A stretch of DNA of 64,000 nt, from assembly GCF_905147045.1 (NCBI RefSeq), contig NC_065901.1:1-64000 (forward strand), given 5' to 3'. Origin of the DNA: Nymphalis io (Eukaryota > Arthropoda > Insecta > Lepidoptera > Nymphalidae). The position numbers were made by a program, and so were the translations under genes. Under the pieces are notes generated by a model. The model was not told where the DNA came from. It saw nothing but the letters and a program-made list of their open reading frames with translations, and did no database searches. Shown here in pieces: positions 1 to 8,666 of the stretch (within the stretch, counting starts at the first letter, position 1; each line of letters starts with the position of its first letter).

Positions 1-705
1 ACCTAACCTAACCTAACCTAACCTAACCTAACCTAACCTAACCTAACCTAACCTAACCTAACCTAACCTAACCTAACCTAACCTAACCTAACCTAACCTA
101 ACCAACCTAACCTAACCTAACCTAACCTAACCTAACCTAACCTAACCTAACCTAACCTAACCTAACCTAACCTAACCAACCTAACCTAACCTAACCTAAC
201 CTAACCTAACCTAACTAACCTAACCTAACCTAACCTAACCTAACCTAACCTAACCTAACCTAACCTAACCTAACCTAACCTAACCTACCTAACCTAACCT
301 AACCTAACCTAACCTAACCTAACCTAACCTAACCTAACCTAACCTAACCTAACCTAACCTAACCTAACCTAACCTAACCTAACCTAACCTAACCTAACCT
401 AACCTAACCTAACCTAACCTAACCTAACCTAACCTAACCTAACCTAACCTAACCTAACCTAACCTACCTAACCTAACCTAACCTAACCTAACCTAACCTA
501 ACCTAACCTAACCTAACCTAACCTAACCTAACCTAACCTAACTAACCTAACCTAACCTAACCTAACCTAACCTAACCTAACCTAACCTAACCTAACCTAA
601 CCTACCTAACCTAACCTAACCTAACCTAACCTAACCTAACCTAACCTAACCTAACCTAACCTAACCCTAACCTAACCTAACCTAACCTAACCTAACCTAA
701 CCTAA

Positions 706-707
<2 letters not shown>
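1..707. repeat. telomeric (CCTAA)n array, chromosome end
   Basis: Nearly pure tandem CCTAA, the C-rich strand of the insect telomere repeat TTAGG. Orientation places the chromosome tip at the left edge of the window. Single-base slips interrupt it: CCAA near 102 and 176, CTAA units missing a C near 213 and 540, CCTA short units near 288, 467 and 602, and an extra C near 664. The right boundary is a CC directly followed by a poly(T) run, which is the insertion point of the first TRAS-like element. Confidence 0.97.
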
Positions 708-737
<30 letters not shown>

Positions 738-1308
738 CTCGGGGAGGAAAGGCATTTACGCCTGCCGCCCGGTCCGGGGGGACCGGGACGGGTATGTGGG
801 ACTCACGGGGCAGAGGGCCACCGTCCTACCCACTAAAACCTCCCCGAATTTCCGCCTCTCCGCAAGGCGGCGGGGTCACGGGAACGTTGTGACTTACAAC
901 CGCAACCCCGCCAGCGGTCGTCGCCATAAGGCGACCCATCTCGAGAGCGCGCCAGGATGTTGGGGCGCGCCTCCCTCCTCTCTGTGCCTCCGTCCTGTTA
1001 CGTGACGGACTCCCCCGAGTCCGCCACTGGAGGCTGGGCGTCAGGGCTTGAAGCCCCGCGGCGGATCAACAGACTGGCTCCGCCGCCAACCACACCTTAA
1101 CTCTGCGGCAGCGTCCGGCCTGCGAAGGCACGTCGCCGTCGAAGAGGTCTCCTTCTTCGTTGCGGGAGCGAGTCCACGTCGTCCTCCCGCTCCCGCTCTG
1201 CCTCCTCCTTTTGCGACATGACACATGCGCTGAACCGTGACACTGCCGCCCAGATCTCTTCGCTTCCGGCCATCTTCTCGACGACGGCAGGAAGCGACAG
1301 GTCCCCAC

Positions 1309-2076
1309 CTACAGCCGTGGATAGGCCCCCCAAGCTTCGACGATGGCCGCCTCCTTCGCCAACTGTCCGTCGAGGCGGCCCAGGCACCAACGCGGACGAC
1401 CTTCCGTTCCTCCGACAACAGTGGGCCGAACATCCCAACGAGCCGACGCAGAGACATCGAACCGAATATATCGGTGATCCGACAGTGTCTCCACGCCAGT
1501 CTCGACCCTCCAGTTTTGAGCACGGCGGGCCAGGGCGTTGGACGCGAACGTAATGTCCACGATCGATTCGCCCTGCCGCCGCACGCACGTGCTCTCCGAC
1601 CCACTGTTGAGGACCGCCAGCCCCAACGAGACCGCCCACTCCTCGAGCACCTCTCCCCGGGCATCGGCCACAGGAGAACCCAAAGCCGTTGATTTGGCGT
1701 TGAAGTCCCCCGCGACCAACACCGGTGCGGGCGCCGCTTGCCCGATCAGAGTCCCGACCTCTGCCAGCATCTGCTCAAACTCGGCGAGACTCCGACTGGG
1801 CGAGGCGTAGACGGCGACGACCGTCACACCGCCGACGACGGCCAGCACGCACCCCCTGCCCCTGGCCACACCCTCGATGGCCGGAGCGCCAGCGACCGCA
1901 GGGGCGACGATGGCCACGACCCGTTCGTGGTCGGAGACCCAGTCGTCCCGCGAGGGAACGAAATAGGGCTCCGATACCACCGCCACGTTGATCTGCCACT
2001 CTGCCATGCTTTGGACTAGGAGGTCCTGAGCCCTGGCAGAGTGGTTGATATTGGCCTGGAGGCAGCGCAGGGCCAT
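1309..2076 (-). pseudogene. TRAS-like ORF2 remnant: apurinic-type endonuclease domain only (copy 1)
   Basis: From the ATG at 2074-2076 this encodes the N-terminal AP-like endonuclease of an R1-clade ORF2. The usual landmarks are present in order: the LQANINHS start, the SEPYF block, VYASPSRS, the GDFNAKS block, and SDHR near the end. The frame stops about five codons after the deletion join near 1325, so no reverse transcriptase follows. The ORF2 C-terminus with its CCHC-like region survives out of frame at about 1097-1325. It can encode at most a free endonuclease-like fragment and is almost certainly dead as a retrotransposon. Confidence 0.85.
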
Positions 2077-2122
2077 CACTGCGTGGTCTCCATCGGCTCC
2101 GCCTCTGTGCGTGGAGACGTGG

Positions 2123-3555
2123 CTACCGGGCCTTTCGTCGCCACCTTCCTTGTCTTTTCCTTCTGCGCGGCGCCCTTTCCGCCCTGGCACGACTTGCTGC
2201 AGGCGGCATGGGCAGCTGGCTTACCTTACACTTTGCCCCCATGTGCCCCCGCTCGAGGCACCGAAAACAGTGCAGCGGTCTGGGGTCGAGCAGCATGACT
2301 CGCGCCGACACCCACCCGACCCTTATGCGACCTACCTCCACGACCTTCTTCGCGGCCGAAACGGGGCAGCTCAGCCACAGAGAGCCCGAGCCGCTCGAGC
2401 CGCGAGCGATGATGCCCGCTTTAATGGCCCCGGTAGGGCAGCCGCCTTGTTCAGCGACCGCCGCCACGGCTTCCGCCACCGTCACGGAGTCGTCCAGGTC
2501 TAGTACCCTTAGTTCGACACACTTTGTGGGTCGATGGATCTGGACGATCTCCGGGCTGAGGGCCTCGCGGAGCTTTTCCGCCAGGGCATCCGCCGCCTTC
2601 TCGGCCTCGTTGGTGCCCGGCGGCACCTCGAGCATCCGCGCTCCCGTCGCCGCGGTCCGGAACCGTACCGCCGTCAAGCCGACCTCCCGGAGGCTGATCC
2701 GGCTTTTGGCCAGGGCCAGAGCCTTCTCGTAGCTCCACCCCTTTTCCTCAGCACCGGGCTTCAGCGTCAGCGTTATCGCTGCGGTGCGAGGGGGGCGGAG
2801 TTTCCTCCTAACCGGGACCTTCTTGGTGGCCCCGGAAGAAGTCGGCTTCGCCGCCGCTGGCTTGGCGCCCGTCTTCTCTGCCTTCTTTGGCCTGTTCCTA
2901 GCGACCACGGCGCTCCACGTGGCCGGAGTGGCGGCCGGCTCCGCTGACGACTGAGGAGCCACCCTCCTGGCTGCCGCCTCTTGGGCAGCCATACTTCTCT
3001 TAGGCCGCTTCGGCCTGACAGCAGCAGGCTTGGCGGCGCTGGCCTCGACGCCCTCAGTTGCGTGGGAGGCGGCTGGAGCCTCCTTTCCCGCCGCGGCTAC
3101 GGCCGCTGCCTGCGCTACCCTACGGCGGTCAGCGGCGAGTGGGGGCCGCAGCCGAGGCTCCGGAAGGAGGCGGCCCTCGAGGCCCTCGAGGCGAGCGTTC
3201 AGCATCGTGCTGAACTGCTCGCGGTTCGCGCGCAGCGCCTCCTCCATGACGTTTTGGAGGTTCGCCTCCGTCGCCGCCACCGGCCGCTGGCGCATTTCGG
3301 CGACTTCCCGGCGCAGCTCAGCCAGTTGGCCGGAGAGTCGCGTGTTAGCCGCCTCCAGCCGCGCCACCTCCTCCGTCACAGTGAGGGCCCTTAGATCCGC
3401 CACCGCACCTTTAATGGTGACGGCGGCGGACTTCAGGGCCCGAACGAACGTGCCCTTCAGGTTGCCCGACCTGTCGGCAACCTGCAGAACGACGTCGAGC
3501 GCCTCCTTCACCGCCGCGTCCAGCGCGGCAGACGTCTGCGGCACGTCCACGGTCA
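2123..3555 (-). pseudogene. TRAS-like ORF1 (Gag-like) remnant, copy 1
   Basis: About 477 residues of an R1-clade ORF1 product, the nucleic-acid-binding protein that packages element RNA and targets telomeres. The visible order is: a helical, coiled-coil-prone start with alternating charged and Leu/Ala residues; an Ala/Lys/Pro-rich linker; a conserved folded region; and the first zinc knuckle (CFRCLERGHMGAKC). A deletion of about 106 bp near 2226 removes the second and third knuckles that copy 3 keeps and shifts the frame, leaving an Arg-rich false tail. The 5' end is truncated: the first codon on this fragment is GTG at the junction, not a genuine start. Confidence 0.85.
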
Positions 3556-3561
3556 CCCTAA

Positions 3562-3563
<2 letters not shown>

Positions 3564-3614
<51 letters not shown>

Positions 3615-4350
3615 CGGGGAGGAAAGGCATTTACGCCTGCCGCCCGGTCCGGGGGGACCGGGACGGGTATGTGGGACTCACGGGGCAGACGGCCCCGTCC
3701 TACCCACTAAAACCTCCCCGGATTTCCGCCTCTCCGCAAGGCGGCGGGGTCACGGGAACGTTGTGACTTACAACCGCAACCCCGCCAGCGGTCGTCGCCA
3801 TAAGGCGACCCATCTCGGAAACGCGCCAGGATGTTAGGGCGCGCCTCCCTCCTCTCTGTGCCTCCATCCTGTTACGTGACGGACTCCCCCGAGTCCGCCA
3901 CTGGAGGCTGGGCGTCAGGGCTTGAAGCCCCGCGGCGGATCAACAGACTGGCTCCGCCGCCAACCACACCTTAACTCTGCGGCAGCGTCCGGCCTGCGAA
4001 GGCACGTCGCCGTCGAAGAGGTCTCCTTCTTCGTTGCGGGAGCGAGTCCACGTCGTCCTCCCGCTCCCGCTCTGCCTCCTCCTTTTGCGACATGACGCAT
4101 GCGCTGAACCGGGACACTGCCGCCCAGATCTTTTCGCTTCCGGCCATCTTCTCGACGACGGCCGGAAGCGACAGGTCTCCACCTACGGCCGTGGATAGGA
4201 CCGCGCGAGGCTCCGCCCAAGCCGGGCACTCTACGCGCGTGTGTTCCGCCGTATCCACGGCTCCTCCGCCACAATGGTGGCACTCCACCGTCGGCTCCCT
4301 ACCGACCATCTCACACAGGTACCGGCCAAAACAACCGTGGCCGGTACGGT
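3564..4350 (-). mobile_element. TRAS-like retrotransposon, copy 2 (severely 5'-truncated)
   Basis: Poly(A) is the T run 3564-3614 (51 nt). Then come the shared 3' UTR and the last roughly 120 codons of ORF2 (stop at 3971), which keep the CCHC-like motif (ECHHCGGG...HTRVEC, near 4240-4290). The 5' end is cut at about 4350 and followed by only CAACC before the next element's poly(T). Such short copies result from abortive reverse transcription. It is non-autonomous. Confidence 0.88.
3971..4350 (-). pseudogene. TRAS-like ORF2 C-terminal fragment (copy 2)
   Basis: C-terminal end of ORF2, same frame and near-identical to residues downstream of the reverse transcriptase in copy 3. It contains the zinc-knuckle-like CHHC...C segment and the Arg-rich extreme C-terminus. 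No start codon belongs to it: the apparent start lies within the truncated coding sequence. Confidence 0.8.
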
Positions 4351-4736
4351 CAACCTTTTTTTTTTTTTTTTTTCTTTTCGGGGAGGAAAGGCATTTACGC
4401 CTGCCGCCCGGTCCGGGGGGACCGGGACGGGTATGTGGGACTCACGGGGCAGAGGGCCACCGTCCTACCCACTAAAACCTCCCCGGATTTCCGCCTCTCC
4501 GCAAGGCGGCGGGGTCACGGGAACGTTGTGACTTACAACCGCAACCCCGCCAGCGGTCGTCGCCATAAGGCGACCCATCTCGAGAGCGCGCCAGGATGTT
4601 TGGGGCGCGCCTCCCTCCTCTCTGTGCCTCCGTCCTGTTACGTGACGGACTCCCCCGAGTCCGCCACTGGAGGCTGGGCGTCAGGGCTTGAAGCCCCGCG
4701 GCGGATCAACAAACTGGCTCCGCCGCCAACCACACC

Positions 4737-7700
4737 TTAACTCTGCGGCAGCGTCCGGCCTGCGAAGGCACGTCGCCGTCGAAGAGGTCTCCTTCTTCGT
4801 TGCGGGAGCGAGTCCACGTCGTCCTCCCGCTCCCGCTCTGCCTCCTCCTTTTGCGACATGACACATGCGCTGAACCGTGACACTGCCGCCCAGATCTCTT
4901 CGCTTCCGGCCATCTTCTCGACGACGGCCGGAAGCGACAGGTCCCCACCTACAGCCGTGGATAGGACCGCGCGAGGCTCCGCCCAAGCCGGGCACTCTAC
5001 GCGCGTGTGTTCCGCCGTATCCACGGCTCCTCCGCCACAATGGTGGCACTCCACCGTCGGCTCCCTACCGACCACCTCACACAGGTACCGGCCGAAACAA
5101 CCGTGGCCGGTCAAAAGCTGTGTGAGGTGATACGTGGGTGGGCCGTGCTTGCGCTCGACCCACTTCCTCAGCACCGGCCGAATGGCCGCAACGAGGTCCC
5201 GGCTAGCACCCGGGACGCCCAGTCTCTTCGACCACTCGGCGAATACCCTCTCGCGGGCCTCCTCTCGCCACGTCCGAACCTCACGTGGGTGGGGCCGGTT
5301 CTCCTCCGCTCTCACTGCCGCCTTGATCCGCCAATAGACCCTCGAGTTAGCCTCGGCCTCGAGGTCCCATGGCGGGCTTCCGGCGAGCAGGCACGCCGCG
5401 GTGTACGACACCGTGCGGTACGCCCGAGCCGCTCTGAGCGCCATCGCTCGCTGCGGACGTCGCAGCGAGGCGACGTTACGGGCGCTCAGAGCGTCCGCCC
5501 ATATCGGCGCCCCGTAGAGCGCCATCGAGCGCACGACGCCGGTGTACAGGCGCCTGCAGGCACCTCCTGGCCCACCCTCGTTCGGGAGGATCCTCCCTAG
5601 CGCCCCGGCTGCAGCCACCAACTTTGGGGCCAAGCGCCGGAAGTGCTCTTCGAACTTCCACCTGCCGTCGAGCACGAGTCCCAGGTACTTCATCGTCGAC
5701 CCGACGGCGATGGAAGTTCCGCCCACCGTTATCGCCGCCCCCGGAGGTGGCGCGTTCCGAGGCCCGTGAAAGACGAGGGCCTCGGATTTGTGTAGGGCCA
5801 CCTCGAGGCCCAACGCGCGGATTCGGTGGACTACGTGCGCCACCCCAGCCGTGGCGCGATAGGCCGCCTCCCGGTATGAACTGCCGCGGGCCGACACGAG
5901 GGTGTCGTCAGCGTAGCACGTGACGCTGACCCCCCGCAACGTGGCCCCGCGCAGCACCCAGTCGTAGCCGATGCACCACAGGAGCGGTCCTAGTACCGAC
6001 CCCTGCGGAACACCGCACGACAACGACCTGACGGCCCATCCGTCCGCAGTCGGGAAGGCCACCGCCCTGCCCGAGAAGTAATCGGCCACGGTACGCCGCA
6101 GGTAGCCTGGCACACCGTGGAACCGCAGGGCCTCCATCACCGTTTCCCAGGGCAGGGTGTTGAAGGCATTGGAAATATCCAGCGACACTGCCAACACCAC
6201 CCCGCCCCGAGACACCTCCTCCTCGGCCAGGCCCCTCACCCTGGCGATCGCGTCGAGCGTCGAGCGGCCGGGACGGAACCCGTATTGCCGCTCGTCGAGT
6301 CCCGGCTCCATACTGCCGACGAGACGGGCAGCGAGCACCCGCTCGAAGAGCTTGCTCACCTCGTCGAGCAACACGATCGGGCGGTAGGCTGACGGCTGAT
6401 CGGACGGACGCCCGTCCTTGCGGATCAGAACGAGCGTGCCCGTTTTCCACCGTCGCGGGAACCTACCCTGAGACAGGCATGCGGTGAAGAGGCGCCGCAT
6501 GCTCTCGCCGAGTTCCTCCGACGCGATCTTCAGGGCTCGACCGGGGATTCCGTCGGGCCCAGGGGCTGTCTTTTTCGACCCTAGTCTGATGACAGCCGCC
6601 TGCAGTTCCGCCTCGGTGATCGGAGTCACCGGTGACCCGTCGTCCTCCTCTTGGGGCCTGCTCGCGGGCGGCGCCATGGCCGGTGGCACGAACTCTCCCC
6701 GCTCGGGGAAGAGCGTGTCCACAACCCTCGCCAAGAGCTGCGGCTGGAGACTGCTGGTCAGCGGAGGAGCCCAGGGTCGGAGCTTTTGTCTCACGACCCG
6801 ATACGGACGCCCCCACGGATCGCCGTTGAGCGTCTCCAGCCATTCCTCCCACGCCGTCTCTTTGGCCTGTGCTATGGCCTTCTGTAGGGCCTGGCAGGCG
6901 GTCCTATATCCGGTGTAGAAGACCTCCTCCGCGTCGTCATCACGGACCCTTCGTCTCCTACACCGAACGTAACGGCGCCGTGCCGCCACGCACGCCTTGC
7001 GCAGCCGACGGAGCTCCGGACGCCACCAGTACACCCGCCGACGTTGCGGGTGCGGCTTAGCCCTCGGCATCGCCGCGTCGCACACTCGGGACAGGGCGCC
7101 GTCGATCCGGTCGGCCTCCTGGTCGATCCGGAGGACCGGGTCGGAACCGGCCCCCCAAGCTTCGACGATGGCCGCCTCCTTCGCCAACTGTCCGTCGAGG
7201 CGGCCCAGGCACCAACGCGGACGACCTTCCGTTCCTCCGACAACAGTGGGCCGAACTTCCCAACGAGCCGACGCAGAGACATCGAACCGAATATATCGGT
7301 GATCCGACAGTGTCTCCACGCCAGTCTCGACCCTCCAGTTTTGAGCACGGCGGGCCAGGGCGTTGGACGCGAACGTAATGTCCACGATCGATTCGCCCTG
7401 CCGCCGCACGCACGTGCTCTCCGACCCACTGTTGAGGACCGCCAGCCCCAATGAGACCGCCCATTCCTCGAGCACCTCGCCCCGGGCATTGGCCACAGGA
7501 GAACCCCAAGCCGTTGATTTGGCGTTGAAGTCCCCCGCGACCAACACCGGTGCGGGCGCCGCTTGCCCTATCAGAGTCCCGACCTCTGCCAGCATCTGCT
7601 CAAACTCGGCGAGACTCCGACTGGGCGAGGCGTAGACGGCGACGACCATCACACCGCCGACGACGGCCAGCACGCACCCCCTGCCCCTGGCCACACCCTC

Positions 7701-7901
7701 GATGGCCGGAGCGCCAGCGACCGCAGGGGCGACAATCGCCACGACCCGTTCGTGGTCGGAGACCCAGTCGTCCCGCGAGGGAACGAAGTAGGGCTCCGAT
7801 ACCACCGCCACGTTGATCTGCCACTCTGCCATGCTTTGGACTAGGAGGTCCTGGGCCCTGGCTGAGTGGTTGATATTGGCCTGGAGACAGCGCAGGGCCA
7901 T
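4737..7901 (-). CDS. TRAS-like ORF2: endonuclease / reverse transcriptase
   Basis: 1054 residues from the ATG at 7899-7901. The frame runs upstream to 8015, but the first codon there is GTG and the region overlaps ORF1, so the first ATG is preferred. Domain order: AP-like endonuclease (about residues 1-220; LQANINHS, SEPYF, GDFNAKS, SDHRYIRF), a linker, reverse transcriptase (about 440-720; TAPGPDGIPG, RPIVLLDEVSKLFE, YGFRPGRST, the catalytic Asp in LDISNAFN, CGVPQGSVLGP, YADD at about 663-666), and a C-terminal zinc-knuckle-like CHHC...C. In this family the endonuclease nicks the telomere repeat and the polymerase copies element RNA onto it. All catalytic landmarks are intact. The high GC of this frame contrasts with the AT-rich chromosome. 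Confidence 0.9.
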   Translation of the reverse strand: MALRCLQANINHSARAQDLLVQSMAEWQINVAVVSEPYFVPSRDDWVSDHERVVAIVAPAVAGAPAIEGVARGRGCVLAVVGGVMVVAVYASPSRSLAEFEQMLAEVGTLIGQAAPAPVLVAGDFNAKSTAWGSPVANARGEVLEEWAVSLGLAVLNSGSESTCVRRQGESIVDITFASNALARRAQNWRVETGVETLSDHRYIRFDVSASARWEVRPTVVGGTEGRPRWCLGRLDGQLAKEAAIVEAWGAGSDPVLRIDQEADRIDGALSRVCDAAMPRAKPHPQRRRVYWWRPELRRLRKACVAARRRYVRCRRRRVRDDDAEEVFYTGYRTACQALQKAIAQAKETAWEEWLETLNGDPWGRPYRVVRQKLRPWAPPLTSSLQPQLLARVVDTLFPERGEFVPPAMAPPASRPQEEDDGSPVTPITEAELQAAVIRLGSKKTAPGPDGIPGRALKIASEELGESMRRLFTACLSQGRFPRRWKTGTLVLIRKDGRPSDQPSAYRPIVLLDEVSKLFERVLAARLVGSMEPGLDERQYGFRPGRSTLDAIARVRGLAEEEVSRGGVVLAVSLDISNAFNTLPWETVMEALRFHGVPGYLRRTVADYFSGRAVAFPTADGWAVRSLSCGVPQGSVLGPLLWCIGYDWVLRGATLRGVSVTCYADDTLVSARGSSYREAAYRATAGVAHVVHRIRALGLEVALHKSEALVFHGPRNAPPPGAAITVGGTSIAVGSTMKYLGLVLDGRWKFEEHFRRLAPKLVAAAGALGRILPNEGGPGGACRRLYTGVVRSMALYGAPIWADALSARNVASLRRPQRAMALRAARAYRTVSYTAACLLAGSPPWDLEAEANSRVYWRIKAAVRAEENRPHPREVRTWREEARERVFAEWSKRLGVPGASRDLVAAIRPVLRKWVERKHGPPTYHLTQLLTGHGCFGRYLCEVVGREPTVECHHCGGGAVDTAEHTRVECPAWAEPRAVLSTAVGGDLSLPAVVEKMAGSEEIWAAVSRFSACVMSQKEEAEREREDDVDSLPQRRRRPLRRRRAFAGRTLPQS

Positions 7902-7903
7902 CA
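7899..7903 (-). promoter_or_regulatory. TGATG stop-start overlap joining ORF1 and ORF2
   Basis: On the minus strand the ORF1 stop TGA (7903-7901) shares its A with the ORF2 ATG (7901-7899). In the related telomeric element SART1 a UAAUG overlap is known to give ORF2 translation by termination-reinitiation. The same arrangement here suggests coupled translation rather than a fusion. The same TGATG is kept in copy 1 at 2074-2078. Confidence 0.6.
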
Positions 7904-8412
7904 CTGCGCGGTCTCCATCGGCTCCGCCTCTATGCGTGGAGACGCGGCTACCGGGCCTTTCGTCGCCACCTTCCCTGTCTTCTTTCTCTGCGCGGCGCCC
8001 TTTCCGCCCTGGCACGACTTGCTGCAGGCGGCATGGGCAGCTGGCTTACCGGCCGCAGTGCAGACCACGCAGCTGGCTACGGTGGCGGAGCACTCCCGAG
8101 CCTTATGACCGGGCTGACCGCAGCGGAAGCACAGACGGCTTCGGTCGACGTCCCGGTCACACTTTGCCCCCATGTGCCCCCGCTCGAGGCACCGGAAACA
8201 GTGCAGCGGTCTGGGGTCGAGCAGCATGACTCGCGCCGACACCCACCCGACCCTTATGCGACCTACCTCCACGACCTTCTTTGCGGCCGAAACGGGGCAG
8301 CTCAGCCACAGAGAGCCCGAGCCGCTCGAGCCGCGAGCGATGATGCCCGCTTTAATGGCCCCGGTAGGGCAGCCGCCTTGTTCAGCGACCGCCGCCACGG
8401 CTTCCGCCACCG
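7901..8412 (-). CDS. TRAS-like ORF1 C-terminal part (partial at 5' end)
   Basis: Last 170 or so residues of the Gag-like protein, open to the element's truncated 5' end. It carries zinc knuckles in series, CFRCLERGHMGAKC then CFRCGQPGHKAREC, followed by a further Cys-rich stretch (CVVC...H...C) and a basic tail. Its TGA stop at 7901-7903 overlaps the ATG of ORF2. The part lost is the N-terminal region seen in copy 1. Confidence 0.85.
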
Positions 8413-8484
8413 TAACCTAACCTAACCTAACCTAACCTAACCTAACCTAACCTAACCTAACCTAACCTAACCTAACCTAACCTA
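8413..8484. repeat. internal telomeric (CCTAA)n tract
   Basis: About 14 perfect CCTAA units between the truncated 5' end of TRAS copy 3 and the 16-bp minisatellite. This is the target array into which the elements inserted. Confidence 0.95.
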
Positions 8485-8666
8485 CCAACCTACCTACCTA
8501 CCAACCTACCTACCTACCAACCTACCTACCTACCAACCTACCTACCTACTAACCTACCTACCTACTAACCTACCTACCTACTAACCTACCTACCTACTAA
8601 CCTACCTACCTACTAACCTACCTACCTACTAACCTACCTACCTACTAACCTACCTACCTACCTACC
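8485..8666. repeat. 16-bp telomere-derived minisatellite, 11 copies
   Basis: Eleven 16-bp units. Four begin CCAA (8485-8548) and seven begin CTAA (8549-8660), each followed by CCTACCTACCTA, then CCTACC ends the block. The unit looks like telomere repeat that lost an A in three of four repeats and was then amplified as a block. It marks the inner limit of the telomeric domain. Confidence 0.93.

Larger units (their letters stand above)
708..3555 (-). mobile_element. TRAS-like telomeric non-LTR retrotransposon, copy 1 (5'-truncated, internally deleted)
   Basis: The element reads right to left. Its poly(A) is the T run 708-737, followed by a 3' UTR of about 360 bp shared almost base for base with copies 2 and 3, then ORF2 and ORF1 remnants. 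The 3' junction, CC followed by poly(T) on the CCTAA strand, is what a nick between C and T of CCTAA gives by target-primed reverse transcription, the orientation known for TRAS rather than SART. Against copy 3 it lacks about 2185 bp of ORF2 (join at 1325/1326, GG at both ends, removing the reverse transcriptase) and about 106 bp of ORF1 (near 2226). The 5' end is cut inside ORF1 and followed by CCCTAACC at 3556-3563. Confidence 0.9.
4356..8412 (-). mobile_element. TRAS-like telomeric retrotransposon, copy 3 (complete ORF2, ORF1 5'-truncated)
   Basis: The longest copy. The poly(A) appears as T18-C-T4 at 4356-4378, then comes the common 3' UTR to 4736, ORF2 4737-7901 and the ORF1 end 7901-8412. 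At the 5' end the element stops after GCCACCGT and the (CCTAA)n array resumes directly at 8413, so this copy is bounded by telomere repeat on its inner side. ORF2 has no stop or frameshift. Only the ORF1 N-terminal part and 5' UTR are missing, so it cannot move alone but could supply ORF2 protein if transcribed. Confidence 0.92.

Noticed and set aside
796..3710. Many GC-rich ORFs on the plus strand opposite the TRAS copies (also 4092-8425)
   Set aside because: They are shadow frames caused by the GC-rich codon use of the minus-strand ORF1 and ORF2, change between copies, and match no family.
7902..8015. ORF2 of copy 3 starting at 8015
   Set aside because: That codon is GTG and the extension lies over the ORF1 zinc-knuckle tail in another frame. 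The ATG at 7899-7901 in the TGATG overlap is the first real start.
8413..8666. CRISPR-like array from regularly spaced repeats
   Set aside because: Units are contiguous with no spacers and derive from TTAGG. The genome is an insect.
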